Shown: positions 10,870-20,392 of the stretch, piece after piece
Numbering within the stretch: the stretch's first letter is position 1
How the letters are laid out: every line of letters begins with the position of its first letter
Origin: Brachionus plicatilis
Taxonomy: Eukaryota > Rotifera > Eurotatoria > Ploima > Brachionidae
Direction: 5' to 3'
Assembly (NCBI GenBank): GCA_010279815.1
Contig: QEOQ01000123.1
Coordinates: 91,736-155,735 of the forward strand
DNA: 64,000 bases
Made by a program: the position numbers and the translations under genes
Notes under the pieces: model-generated
The model's database searches: none
What the model saw: the letters and a program-made list of their open reading frames with translations, nothing else
What the model was told of the DNA's origin: nothing

Positions 10870-11595
10870 TGATTTAAACTTTAAATTCTTTAAAAATTTA
10901 ATTTCCTCTTTTGGACCGCATAGTTACTTTAAAACATTTGGAAGTATTGTTAAAACTAGTTATGAAGTATTTAGAAAAGATTGTACTCAATTGTTAGCAT
11001 AATTTATTAAGAAATAATTAGCATGAATCCGACAGATAGCTTAGATTGTACCGGGTGGATGAGAGTCATCATTAGCATACGGCTCAGAGAAAGGGGCCGG
11101 TAGCAATATTTTCAGCCACAAGACAACATTTTAAACAAGGCTTGAAATGAGCATGGTGCAAAAATCGATAATTCTCAAGTTACCAAGAACTCGAATGGGC
11201 ATTATTATGTTGTTACATATTTATCATTAAATATGAGTGTAATAATGTTGTAGTGGGTCTCTTGAGACTGTTTAAGTGTCTGCCTAGATAATTCTACCCG
11301 AGATATAAAAAACGTGTTATACCTACGTGATTAAACCAAGTCAAGACAAAGTCTTGAAATTTTTTTTTTCCAAAAAAAGTCTTTTGACTTCACTTGGCTT
11401 GATAGTATCTCTCAAAATACTGAAAAAAATTTTATCTAAATAAACGCGACTAAATTTGACATTTTTTCGCGTTTTTTTAAAAATATTAAAAAAAAAAAAT
11501 TGATAAAATACATGACGTTTTTTAGCGTTTTCTTTTAAAACGCGATTTAACTCGAAATAAAAAGCGTGGTCACATAAAAGCGTGGTCATAAAAAA
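10870..11595. other. spacer upstream of the stomatin gene, no gene assigned
   Basis: The stretch 11030-11330 is less AT-rich than its surroundings and may be promoter or untranslated sequence of the stomatin gene, which starts at 10793 and reads leftward, but no exon with matching splice phase was found. At 11335-11405 there are alternating AAGTC/GACTT motifs (AAGTCAAGACAAAGTCTTGA, GTCTTTTGACTTC) that belong to a repeat family seen elsewhere in the window. Confidence 0.4.
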
Positions 11596-11601
11596 ACCCT
11601 A

Positions 11602-12580
11602 ACGGGTGTTCAATAATAAATGACCGTTTTTGTTTAATAGAAAAAAAATGTGTTTCAGTCGGTCAAAATGGCTGAAATTTTATACACATAAACTAACACC
11701 TTTCTTGTTTAAGAAATGGGTGTTATTAACTTTCCACCTCTAGTTAAACGGGAACGGGAACAAAGCATCTAAACCGACTTTTGACCAAAAATGTCCTCGA
11801 AGGTTTTAATTTTAACAATTTTTGATATACAAGATTTAAAAGATTTTTTTTTGAATAAAAACCAAGATTTCTCTAAAATAGTTGATTTTTTGTTTAATAT
11901 TGAAAATGTTGTGATTGAAAAATGTAATACCAAACAAACATCTATTAAAGATTTTGTAAAAAAACAATAATTTTGTATTTTTTTTCCTTTTTTATTTATT
12001 TTTTTACCAATAAACATTTTGAAAAAAAAAATTTTTTTACCCATCTTTTTCAATGCAATTTCGATATAACGAGCAACGAAATTTCCGCCCAACTTGCTCG
12101 TTATATCGAGGATTGACTGTACATATATTATGATGTGAAATTTTATGCTGATTAAAATGAGCCATAAATCATTTCTCTATCATGTTCCGTTCGAAAAATA
12201 TCTTTAAAAAACCGCCAAAAAATGACCACTTTGTAAAATTCCAAAAAAATGCTGTTTTTGATTCTTTTTGCTATAACTTTCTATAGAAACATTCGATCCA
12301 AATAAAATTTTGCACAATCATAGATGACTAAATAAGCTTTAAATAAACATATTAAATTTGTAGGTATCACTTTTGGTTTGACCAAGGAGTCATGAATAAA
12401 CCAAAATTTGGTATCTCATTTTTATGAATTTATTGATCTAAGTGCTTAAAGTAAAATATCTAAAAAGTATACTTAAATAAAAGCTAAATAAATCTAGTTT
12501 CTAAAAATATATAGCACTAAAGGGTGGTACACATTTTTTTTCTATTAAACAAAAACGGTCATTTATTATTGAACACCCGT
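11602..12580. mobile_element. DNA transposon with perfect 52-bp inverted ends and TA duplication (mariner-like, non-autonomous)
   Basis: Inverted ends of 52 bp begin ACGGGTGTTCAATAATAAAT at 11602 and end with the complement at 12580. TA flanks both sides (11600-11601 and 12581-12582). The TA target and ends of this form fit the Tc1/mariner superfamily. No transposase frame remains; the interior instead contains a Tigger fragment (11836-12119). Confidence 0.8.
11836..12119 (+). pseudogene. Tigger/pogo transposase C-terminal tail plus one element end
   Basis: An open frame 11836-11970 (45 codons including stop) encodes LKDFFLNKNQDFSKIVDFLF and ends IKDFVKKQ, the acidic/basic tail seen in Tigger-type transposases. 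It is followed by 3' untranslated sequence and an end CGTTATATCGAGGATTGACTG abutting TA at 12120. The same protein tail is present at the left end of the copy at 37.7 kb (on the minus strand, partly frame-shifted). The rest of the transposase is absent. Confidence 0.65.
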
Positions 12581-12605
12581 TATACAGATAAAAAGTAGAA
12601 AAAGA

Positions 12606-13124
12606 GGCAAATTGAAGTTCATGATCAAATGTAAATTTCAAATCAAAATTTTTAGTTTTTGATTCAAATAAAATGGTATTTTTTATCAATTTTTTAATAA
12701 TATATGACTAAACTTTATTAAACATTATTTGTTTAATATATAATTAGATAGAAAATTATATGAATTTTTATCTAAAGTCAATAAAATTCTTAATCAATAT
12801 TTTGAAATTTTGCAATACAAAATTTAACATTGTTTCGCTGTTATATATATTTTAATTAATATTAAAATATCATTTAAAGTCATATTTTCGAATACCTTAA
12901 TGTTGATTTTAAATTTGTCTTTAAAAATTTCAAATAAAGATTTTAGAAGAATCAATTAAAGGTCAATTAGAAAAAAAAGAATTATTTTTTTTTTAAATTA
13001 AGATAATAAACATCTTATGTTTAATTTAAAAATACTTTAAAAAAATATAATTTCACCATTTTTATTAAGATTTGAATCAATTAAATTTTGATCATTTGAT
13101 TATGATCATGAACTTAAAGTTGCC
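12606..13124. repeat. MITE family with GGCAAATTGAAG ends, copy 1
   Basis: Begins GGCAAATTGAAGTTCATGAT at 12606 and ends with the approximate complement ATCATGAACTTAAAGTTGCC at 13124. The full length of about 519 bp aligns with 15840-16357, and a shortened copy is at 55256-55410. No coding capacity. Confidence 0.7.
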
Positions 13125-13194
13125 GAAAAAGAAAATGTTGTCATGTGGCTATAATTTTATTTTCTTTTTATTTTTATGCAAAACTTTAATTTTA

Positions 13195-13258
13195 TTTTTA
13201 TTTTACTTCTCCTAATGGAGGTTAATTTGAATTAAATAAATAAATAAATAAATAAAAA
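13195..13258 (+). repeat. detached LINE 3' tail: stem-loop plus (AAAT)n
   Basis: CTTCTCCTAATGGAGG forms a short stem-loop (CTCC/GGAG), followed by TTAATTTGAATTAAATAAAT and further AAAT units. The same tail, inverted, occurs at about 18045-18095, beyond a reverse transcriptase fragment on that strand, which identifies it as the end of a LINE. Confidence 0.55.
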
Positions 13259-13261
13259 CCC

Positions 13262-13584
13262 TATAGCTTGCCAGGAGTGCGGGAAATTAATGAAAAATGA
13301 GCGTGGTGTAAAGCAACACATCGCAAAAATGCATAAATAATTTTTTTTATTGAATTTTTATAATTTTAAAATAATATATAAATTGGTCACGTAAATAAAA
13401 AAACTGGTCATATAAATTTAATAACTGGTCACTAAAATAATAAAATTAAAAAAAAAGATGCTTTTTTTCAATAATAATATTGCCTGTTCACATATTAGGT
13501 GACCAGTGAATATGTGACCAGTCAGAAAAAATACCTGGTCACCAAATCGACATAAAGTCACTGGTCACATAACAGGCAAGACCC
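13262..13584 (+). mobile_element. relic of the GGGTCT-ended element with a zinc-finger-like ORF end
   Basis: 13262-13340 encodes ACQECGKLMKNERGVKQHIA followed by KMHK and a stop, a C2H2-like finger (C-x2-C, H-x4-H). After it come repeated GGTCAC and GTGACC motifs (e.g. TGGTCACATA, GGTGACCAG) up to the end CAGGCAAGACCC at 13584, which resembles the TIR of the element at 48046-48612. The left end is missing; the body abuts the LINE tail at 13258. Confidence 0.5.
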
Positions 13585-13599
13585 TCAAAAGCGTTTTTT

Positions 13600-14110
13600 T
13601 TTTCTCGGGTAGTTTAATTTTCTAGAATGAGTTGATTTGTTGGAACAGAAATTAGAAATTTTTCAAATGATTTTGTTCATAGGCGACTTAAAAATAAAAT
13701 GCAAAAATATTAAGAAATTAAATAATTGTTAACTAAAAATTTAAGTTTAATTAAGAATTCTAAAGGAAAATATCTTGGAGTGTGGTAAGACTAAAGACTA
13801 AGCAATAAAATCAATCTGGAAAAAAGAAAAGTAGCCGCTTTTGCACCTTTTCAGAACATTAAATGAAATGTGGTATTGAATTCAATATTCAATAATATTT
13901 ATTTGGTATTTACAGATTTTGTAAAAAAATTCAAAAAATTTAACTTAAATATTTCAATGTTTTACTTTTTTTTTTAAATGATTTTAAAAACAACATTTTT
14001 TTTAAATTTTTTTAAATATGTAAAAGTTTTTAACATCAAATAAAAGAAGTGTTAATCGGTCTTTTATGACAAGGGCAGTAGTCTGTTGATTAACCTTGAA
14101 ATCTAACCCC
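13600..14110. other. AT-rich spacer, nothing recognised
   Basis: No coding or repeat structure could be supported here apart from general A/T runs. Confidence 0.4.
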
Positions 14111-14769
14111 GTTAGATCCAACCTTGTATAAAATTCAAAGTCCCACAAGTAAAAAAAAGTCTTTTAAAAGTCATGTTAGACTTGGACTTATTATTTTTTT
14201 TTCTATTAAGTTTTTAAAAAAATTATTAAAGTCATGTGATTTATCAAACTTTTTTTCTCACTCAATTTCAATTGTTAAAAATACACCAGAAAATATTATT
14301 CATTTACAGAATCAAAATTTTTTAAATACTCAATGAGAATATTTAGAAAAATGTTTTTAAGTAAAATTGGTGGTAAAATATTTGAGAGCTTAACTTTTTT
14401 GAGTTTATTTCATAATTTTAATGGAACGGAAAAGGATGGCGACGAATATTATTGATCAAAAAAATTTAGAGACACTTCAGAATTAAAATGAAAAACAAAA
14501 TTTTCTTTTTTTTTTGAGATATGTTTTTTTCAACCTTATTTTTTTTTAATTTATTTTTTAAAAGTAAAAATCTTTGGCTTTAATTTTTGTTTCCATTTTC
14601 AAAAATCGTTATATTCATAAATTTATGATTTTTTAATAAGACTAAAATAAAGATTTAAACTATTTTTATTTCATTCTAGTCAAGACTTCTTTCATTTTTC
14701 CATATAAGTATAAGTCGGGACTTAGACTCGACTCGAGACTTGTGACTTTTAAACAACTCTGGATCTAAC
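14111..14769. repeat. non-autonomous element with GTTAGATCC ends and AAGTC-rich arms
   Basis: Inverted ends GTTAGATCC (14111-14119 and complement 14761-14769) are followed inward by TTGTATAAAA/TTTTAAACAA and arrays of AAGTC/GACTT (e.g. GACTCGACTCGAGACTTGTG near 14723). The same arm motif, TTGTTTAAAAGTCA followed by AAGTC units, occurs at about 27820, 53020-53220, 53570-53710 and 62400-62470. The interior carries only AT-rich chance frames. Confidence 0.6.
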
Positions 14770-15294
14770 CAGAGTTACAAAATAAAGTCCAAGTTCTGAC
14801 TTTTTTTTAAAATTTTTTTTCAAAAGTCCAAGTCCGGGCCTTAAAATTTATTAAAAAGAATTAAGAACATAAGGTGGGCTAATTCAATAGCATTAAATTT
14901 AAAACTGTAAAAATAATTAATGTAAATTGGAACATAAATGATAAAAACATCACTACAAAAAATTTAAAACAAAATTCTAAAAGTTATTAAACATTTTCCA
15001 ATCAAGACCTCAATAAAAATATTCACAAGATACCAAAATCAAAAAACAGTCTAAGAAAGAGCAAATAATTTATTTGTCAAATTCCTAAGCAACAAAAAAA
15101 GAACAGAGATCATAGCTAAAGAAATCCAAGATTATGAATTATCCAAATTATTATTAAATTTTCTGATATTTTTTCACCACAGTCATTCGGACAAACCCGG
15201 GGTAAACCCAAATTTATTTAAAAAAAAAAAAAAAAAAAGATAAACTTTGGAAGAAGGTTTGAGGTTAACAATCAAAATGAAACTATAAAAGGGT

Positions 15295-15549
15295 GATCCA
15301 GAACGAAAGGTTAGTAACAAAAAGAGTACAATTCAAAGTATACTAGGGACATTAGAGGAAATAACATTAAACTGGAACGATGCTATAAAAGAAGGATCAG
15401 AGAAAATAATGGTTAGAAAAATAATTAATAAACCGATATACGAGAGTAGTGAGATGAACGAGATCAGAAACATATTGAAAATGGATGGAATGAACAGAAA
15501 GACAGAACTGAATGAAAGACTTAAAATTTATTTTATGAGAAGTGGTTGA
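15295..15549 (+). pseudogene. open reading fragment of unknown, probably transposon origin
   Basis: An 84-codon open frame without a convincing start: DPERKVSNKKSTIQ, then LEEITLNWNDAIKEGSEKI, KIINKPIYESSEMNEIRNIL, ending KIYFMRSG and a stop. Its codon use and length stand out from the AT-rich background, but I recognise no family. It may be part of a LINE or other mobile element. The opposite-strand frame is its shadow. Confidence 0.35.
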
Positions 15550-15839
15550 GAGGAAAATCATAAACACAGAGGAAGAATCGAACAATGCAAATAAGAGAGG
15601 AGGAGAGAAATGTTAATAATAAATAGTGGACTTAAAATTCTAAATTATTTTATTTTATTATTTTATTTATGTTTTATTATTTTATTTTATATTTTATTAT
15701 TATTTTTATTTTATTTTATTTTATTTTTCGTTTAAATATATTTTATTTTTTTTAAAAATCAATCAATGTATTATTAATATTTTTTAGACGAATATAGATT
15801 TAATCATTTTATTTTATTTTATGCTATTTGGATTTGTGT

Positions 15840-16357
15840 GGCAAATTGAAATTCATTATCAAATGTAAATTTCAAATCAAAATTTTTGGTTTTTGATTGA
15901 GAAAAAAGGTATTTTTTATTCAATTTTTTAATAATAAATGACTAAACATTATTAAACATAATTTGTTTAATCTTTAATTAGATACAAAAATATATGAATT
16001 TTAATCTGAAGTAAAAATAAAATCTTAATCAATATTTCAAAATTTTTTAATACAAAATTTATCTTTGTTTTGCCGTAAAATATTTTAATTAATATTAAAA
16101 TATCATTTAAAGCCATAATTTTGATAACTTAATGTCGATTTAAAAATTGTCCTAAAAGTTTTCAAATAAAGATTTTAGAACAATCAATTAAAGATCAAAT
16201 AGAAAAAAAAAAGATTTGTTTTTTTTTCAATTAAAATAATAAACATCTTATGTTTAATATTAAAACAAATTAAAAAAAAGCTAATTTAATCATTTTATTA
16301 AGATTTTAATCAATTAAGCTTTGATCATTTGATCATGATCATGAACTTCAAGCTGCT
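15840..16357. repeat. MITE family with GGCAAATTGAAG ends, copy 2
   Basis: Starts GGCAAATTGAAATTCATTAT and ends ATGATCATGAACTTCAAGC; it aligns over its whole length with 12606-13124, sharing for example ATTTCAAATCAAAATTTTT and the block AAACATCTTATGTTTAATAT. Non-coding. Confidence 0.65.
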
Positions 16358-16520
16358 GATTTGTGTTTGTCTTTTTAAATAAATAAATCATTCATTTATT
16401 TAAAAAAAAAATTAAATTAATAAAGAATTCGCAAAGAAATGAACTTCATAGTCTTATGTTCCATAAAAAAAATATTAAGAAATTAAATAATAGTAAACTA
16501 AATTTAATTTAGTTTAAATT

Positions 16521-16677
16521 TCATGATGATGTATTTATCAGCTCTTTTTTCAACATATCTTTGGAAATCAGATCACACAAACTTATGATTTTTCTATGGA
16601 GCTCAGCTTTGTCTGTTTGTTTAAGAAAACTCGATCAAGTGCTTCCAAATATTCTTTAGTTTTTGTAAATTCAGGAT
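16521..16677 (-). pseudogene. possible terminal exon fragment, frame-shifted
   Basis: After an AG at 16679-16678 the minus strand reads DPEFTKTKEYLEALDRVFLN then KQTK, and after a one-base shift continues AELHRKIISLCDLISKDMLK to a stop at 16521. One extra A in a short A run would join the two frames. It could be the last exon of a lost or undetected gene, or a pseudogene. No family recognised and no upstream exon found. Confidence 0.35.
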
Positions 16678-17159
16678 CTAGTCAAATTACTTTGGATTAG
16701 TTGTTCCAATATGTTTAAACAGAGAAAAAAATATGTAATCAATTTTAAAAATTTTAGCTTGTAAAATCAGAAAAAAAAACGCAAACTATAAAAAATCAAA
16801 AAGAGATAAAACATAAATTATATAAAAAATAACTTAAAAAGTTAAAATGAGACAAAAGTAAGACTGAATCTTATTCAAGAATGGTTAGAAAAAATAGTTA
16901 AATCCTCCAACTTTTAAAAATTTATAAATAATAATAAAAAATGTGTTCAAAAACCTGTACATTTACGTTAAAAAATTAATTCGTCTATTTGCGCAAGGGA
17001 TTTGAATTTTTACTTTTTATCTTTAATTTTAAATTGATTATACATTTTTATTTAAATATAACTATTTTATTAAACTAAAATTATTAAAAAAAATTGGATT
17101 ATGAATTTATATTTTTAATATTTTTATAAAATTGGTTATTTGTTTTTTTTCTCATTAAT

Positions 17160-17720
17160 TAATCGTTATAACGAAGTCCTCCGTTCCAAAAAAAACATGT
17201 TCGTTATAGAGAGGTATGTTATAACGAAAATTCCATGTAAAAAGATGGGGTGTGAAATTTCGGTTCCATAAATTTTATTGAAAAAAAATATGAAAAATAT
17301 AAAAAAAAATAAGAAAAATTGAAAAAAATAAGAAAAAATAAATTAAAGTTTAAAAAAATAATTTGAAATTTTTTGTTTTTTCACTTCGACATTTTTCATT
17401 ATATTGAGGTCTCGATTTCCTGGAGTTTTTTCAATAAATCTCGATTTTGATTATCATCAGCAAGCAAAAAATCTCGTTGTTGTTTAATCATATTCAAGAA
17501 TTCTTGGCGAGAAATGATCTTTTTGTGATCTTCTTCAATTTCAGTCTCAGGCACTTCAACTTCGACCGTTTGGATTTCATTGTCGACTTTTTTTTAACCA
17601 AATCAATTATTTCGTCATCTGTTAGTTGTCCATTTATAGGTACATTTTCGTCACATTTTACATAAGCAAATTGATTTAGATGTATAGTTCGCCGTAATAA
17701 TATTTGAGCACTCTCCAAAT
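17160..17720 (-). pseudogene. Tigger/pogo transposase C-terminal fragment and element end
   Basis: On the minus strand 17720-17399 reads INGQLTDDEIIDLVKKK, then, after a shift in an A run, VDNEIQTVEVEVPETEIEED and a helical tail (ISRQEFLNMIKQQRDFLLAD) ending at TAA 17399. LTDDEII followed by an acidic stretch matches the C-terminal region of Tigger transposases. Downstream lies degenerate terminal sequence with TTATAACGAA and CGTTATAGAG motifs (17160-17235). Confidence 0.6.
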
Positions 17721-17724
17721 TTCA

Positions 17725-17935
17725 GGATCAATTTTACCGCAATCAGTCTTTTAAGCAATATTTCTCTATTTACTTTATCAAAGCCTTTACTGGCGTCTAT
17801 TGCACAGATATTTTTCTTCATTTTAAAATGTTCAATGGTTTTTGTCAGTATGAAGATACCATGGTTGGTAGAAAGTTTAGATTTAAAGCCAAATTGTGTT
17901 TGAGGATCTTGGTGTATTATTCCTAGTCTGTAAAA
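17725..17935 (-). pseudogene. non-LTR reverse transcriptase fragment
   Basis: The minus strand encodes IHQDPQTQFGFKSKLSTNHG followed by ILTKTIEHFKMKKNICAIDA and SKGFDKVNREILLKRL. QFGF...STNHGI and ID-x-SK-x-FD are motifs of the palm region of LINE reverse transcriptases; the second one contains the first catalytic Asp. It is cut at both sides, with Tigger sequence directly at its left edge. Confidence 0.7.
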
Positions 17936-18019
17936 GTCCTATTTAGAAAAAAATGGCTTTCGTAACTTAAACATGTTTAAACAATGAATTTTTCTTCCAA
18001 ATCGGACAAGGACATGCGC

Positions 18020-18095
18020 TTTGTTTCCAATAATTTAATATTTATTTATTGAATTGAATTAACCTCCTTTAAGGAGAAGTAAAAAAAAAAAAACA
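18020..18095 (-). repeat. LINE 3' tail with stem-loop, minus orientation
   Basis: Read on the minus strand: CTTCTCCTTAAAGGAGG, TTAATTCAATTCAATAAATA and AAAT-type units. CTCCTTAAAGGAG is a perfect stem-loop. Same family as 13195-13258. Confidence 0.55.
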
Positions 18096-18099
18096 AAAA

Positions 18100-18395
18100 T
18101 AAAATTTTTTTTGTGTTTTTGTTTTTTTTTTTAAAATGAAAAATTATTTCCCAAAAAATAAAATCATCCAATTTATTTAAAATAATCCTATTTAAACTTT
18201 AAAAATTCGCATATCCATTTTGAAAATTTCTAATATCCTATATGACCATTAAAAAAGATTTAAACAATTTTGTTATATTATTAATTTATTTTATAACAAA
18301 ATGCTAAATCAGTGATATTGATAGGAAGGTGAAGAAAAGCAAAAGAAAAAAAACAAATAGTAGAAAAAGAAAAATATCTTTAATTAAAAAATAAA
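18100..18395. other. AT-rich spacer, nothing recognised
   Basis: No gene, repeat end or RNA structure could be supported. Confidence 0.4.
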
Positions 18396-18648
18396 GTATT
18401 TTATTAATCACACAATTAGTATTTAAAAAATTCTATCGATAATAAATTGGCTTATTGATAAAAAAAAATATTTTAAAATGCTCGACTGATCTTACAAAAA
18501 CTAAAAATCTAATTGATAAACAAAACAATCGATCTCTTGGAACAAAGAGGCTTAAATGGAATGAAAAAAAAAAAAACCTTTTGGTAATTCTATACAAAAC
18601 TCAATCAATTGATCGAAATGTTTATGTGTTTCTGAAAAAAAATCATCT

Positions 18649-18656
18649 TATAAAAG
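18649..18656 (+). promoter_or_regulatory. TATA box of the plus-strand Cys/Pro-Leu gene
   Basis: TATAAAAG lies about 64 nt upstream of the chosen ATG at 18720 and is conserved in the inverted copy at 26189-26182. Start of transcription about 30 nt downstream would leave a short leader, consistent with a strong core promoter. Confidence 0.5.
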
Positions 18657-18719
18657 AAAGTGAAAATTTTTAGTTAAATCAAATTGAATTTAACAACAAA
18701 AAAAAAAAAACAAATCAAA

Positions 18720-19100
18720 ATGTGCTCTCCATGTGGTTCATCATTCGGCGCTTCTTTTGCCGCTCCAATCATTCCATCATTTGATATCCCAACACCATTG
18801 CCATTGCCATTACCTTTGCCACAAATTTCTTCATGTGGTTCACCATGCTCAGCTCCAGCTCCTCTTCCTCTTCCACTTCCAGAACCATTGCCATTGCCTT
18901 TGCCACCAATCAGCTCTTGTGGTTCACCATGCTCAGCTCCAGCTCCTCTTCCTCTTCCACTTCCAGAACCATTGCCATTGCCTTTGCCACAAATTTCTTC
19001 TTGTGGTTCACCATGCTCAGCTCCAGCTCCACTACCATTGCCATTACCAACTAGTACTTGTGGATCATCTTGGGGTTTATCAACTGGTTCATGGTTTTAA
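18720..19100 (+). CDS. Cys/Pro-Leu tandem-repeat protein, copy A
   Basis: ORF of 126 aa from ATG 18720 (MCSPCGSSFG). This start is preferred over the ATG at 18684 because the codons between lie in A-rich leader that is also present upstream of copy B. After a short head (FAAPIIPSFDIP) there are three units of about 27 aa built as SSCGSPCSAPAPLPLPLP plus EPLPLPLP, and a tail TSTCGSSWGLSTGSWF. There is no signal peptide or membrane segment. PL-dipeptide runs should form extended polyproline-like rods punctuated by C-x3-C pairs that could cross-link; a structural (cuticle, lorica or egg-shell-like) role is a guess. No family recognised. Alternative frames also stay open because the DNA repeat is in register; they are shadows. 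Confidence 0.65.
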   Translation: MCSPCGSSFGASFAAPIIPSFDIPTPLPLPLPLPQISSCGSPCSAPAPLPLPLPEPLPLPLPPISSCGSPCSAPAPLPLPLPEPLPLPLPQISSCGSPCSAPAPLPLPLPTSTCGSSWGLSTGSWF

Positions 19101-19227
19101 ATAATTAATCAAAACCAAAATTTTTATTTTCTTACAACTGGTTTGAAAATTTTAATTTTTATCTTTGAATAAATTGTTTTATAATTATTTTTTTCGAGTT
19201 ATTAAAGAATTAAAAATCTTTAGTAAG

Positions 19228-19350
19228 TAGTGTTGGTAATTGACTCCAATCGATAGAAAAATTTAATAAATCGACTAATTTTTTTAAATTGATTATTAAA
19301 TCGATTATTCTTTTTGTCGATTATTATTTTAGTCGACTATTTATTAAAGA
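19228..19350 (+). mobile_element. solo left end of an hAT-type element (TAGTGTTGG family)
   Basis: TAGTGTTGGTAATTGACTCC at 19228 followed by ATCGAT/TCGACTA motifs matches the terminus of the elements at 37673-38919 and 50299-51910. No matching right end was found nearby. Confidence 0.5.
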
Positions 19351-19555
19351 ATTTTTAAAAATAGATTCTTAAAATCTATTTATTTTTAAAATTAAATTCA
19401 AGTTTAATTTTAGTAAAAACTCAGCAAGCTTTAAAAATCTTTTTCATAACCAAAAAAATTTTGAAACATTTCGTGAATTTAAGCTCAAGGGACCTGACAA
19501 AAAATTTTATTAAAAAAAAACTAACAAAAATTATAATAAATTAACATTCTTCCAA

Positions 19556-20392
19556 TTGTTGAAAATGGAGAGTATCATCCAAGCGGTCACTGTGCCGCCG
19601 TGGAAAGGTCTTGGTCAGGGCCAACACAGCGACGTTCATAAGAAAATATCGGAGTATATAAAATCGGTTCAGACGGTTCTGGAAAGCTTGGCTAATAAAG
19701 TAAAAGATTTGGAGAATGAAAATGTTGAATTGAAAAAACAAAACGAAGACTTTAAACAACAACTAAAAAGTAGAACGAACTCGAGTCCCGAAGAGTCTGC
19801 TATGAGATGGGATAATTTTCTTAAAAAGGGAAACAAAGTGAATAGTAGCCAGGAAGAGGTGATGTTGTTTGAAAAAGTTATAGACGAGTCGAGAGCGCGC
19901 ATGGAGAAGGAAAATAACATAGTTATAAGTGGTGTACCATTGCGAGTTGATAACAGTGAGGATAGTATTACGGACGTGGATTTGGTGTTGAATATATTGG
20001 AGGAAATCGGAATTCAAAATCCAAGGACGAAAATGCGAAGAGTATCTAGGCTTAAAAAAAATTCGCAGTTGACCAACACTAAACCACCTCCCCTAATCGT
20101 TGAACTATGTGACAAAGATACAAAACTACGAGTATTAAAAGGTGCTAAGAATCTAAAGGATAGTGAGTCGTTTAACAAATGTTTCATTAATCCGGACTTG
20201 ACAAGAAACGAACTTGCGATTGAGATTGAGCTAAGAAAGAGAAGAAATTTAGAGAATAGTAAACTAGATCAAGGCGACGGGAGGCTCAAGTACGGTGAGC
20301 TTCAGGATGGGACAAAATTTTATTGGGGTGTCAGATTTGGTAAGCTCTGTCGTATCAACAAGGATACTAAAAGAGCCTTACCATCCCAATAA
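19556..20392 (+). CDS. LINE ORF1 protein with N-terminal coiled coil
   Basis: ORF of 278 aa. Residues about 25-70 form a coiled coil (SLANKVKDLENENVELKKQN). The C-terminal half (NNIVISGVPLRVDNSEDS, RVSRLKK, PPLIVELCDKDTKLRVLKGA) resembles the RRM/C-terminal-domain type of ORF1 proteins that bind element RNA. The chain ends by overlapping ORF2 by about 98 nt in another frame, so ORF2 would need reinitiation or another start. Uninterrupted, consistent with a young element. Confidence 0.75.
   Translation: MLKMESIIQAVTVPPWKGLGQGQHSDVHKKISEYIKSVQTVLESLANKVKDLENENVELKKQNEDFKQQLKSRTNSSPEESAMRWDNFLKKGNKVNSSQEEVMLFEKVIDESRARMEKENNIVISGVPLRVDNSEDSITDVDLVLNILEEIGIQNPRTKMRRVSRLKKNSQLTNTKPPPLIVELCDKDTKLRVLKGAKNLKDSESFNKCFINPDLTRNELAIEIELRKRRNLENSKLDQGDGRLKYGELQDGTKFYWGVRFGKLCRINKDTKRALPSQ

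Larger units (their letters stand above)
18396..19190 (+). repeat. left arm of a large inverted duplication
   Basis: This stretch is nearly identical, in reverse orientation, to 25510-26445. The match covers about 320 bp of upstream sequence, the TATA box, the Cys/Pro-Leu gene and about 90 bp downstream (to ATAATTATTTTTTT). The arms differ mainly in the number of coding repeat units and a few substitutions, so the duplication is recent or kept homogeneous. The 6.3 kb between the arms holds a CR1-type LINE and an LTR/gag fragment. Confidence 0.85.

Noticed and set aside
11341..12092. Minus-strand open frames of 82 and 107 codons
   Set aside because: The first overlaps AAGTC-type repeats; the second is the opposite strand of the Tigger tail at 11836-11970.
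18733..19104. Alternative long frames through the Cys/Pro-Leu repeat (HCHCHY- or SSSSSS-type translations), also on 25600-26159
   Set aside because: They exist because the repeat unit length is a multiple of three; only the MCSPCG frame has identical head and tail in both copies and a sensible start.
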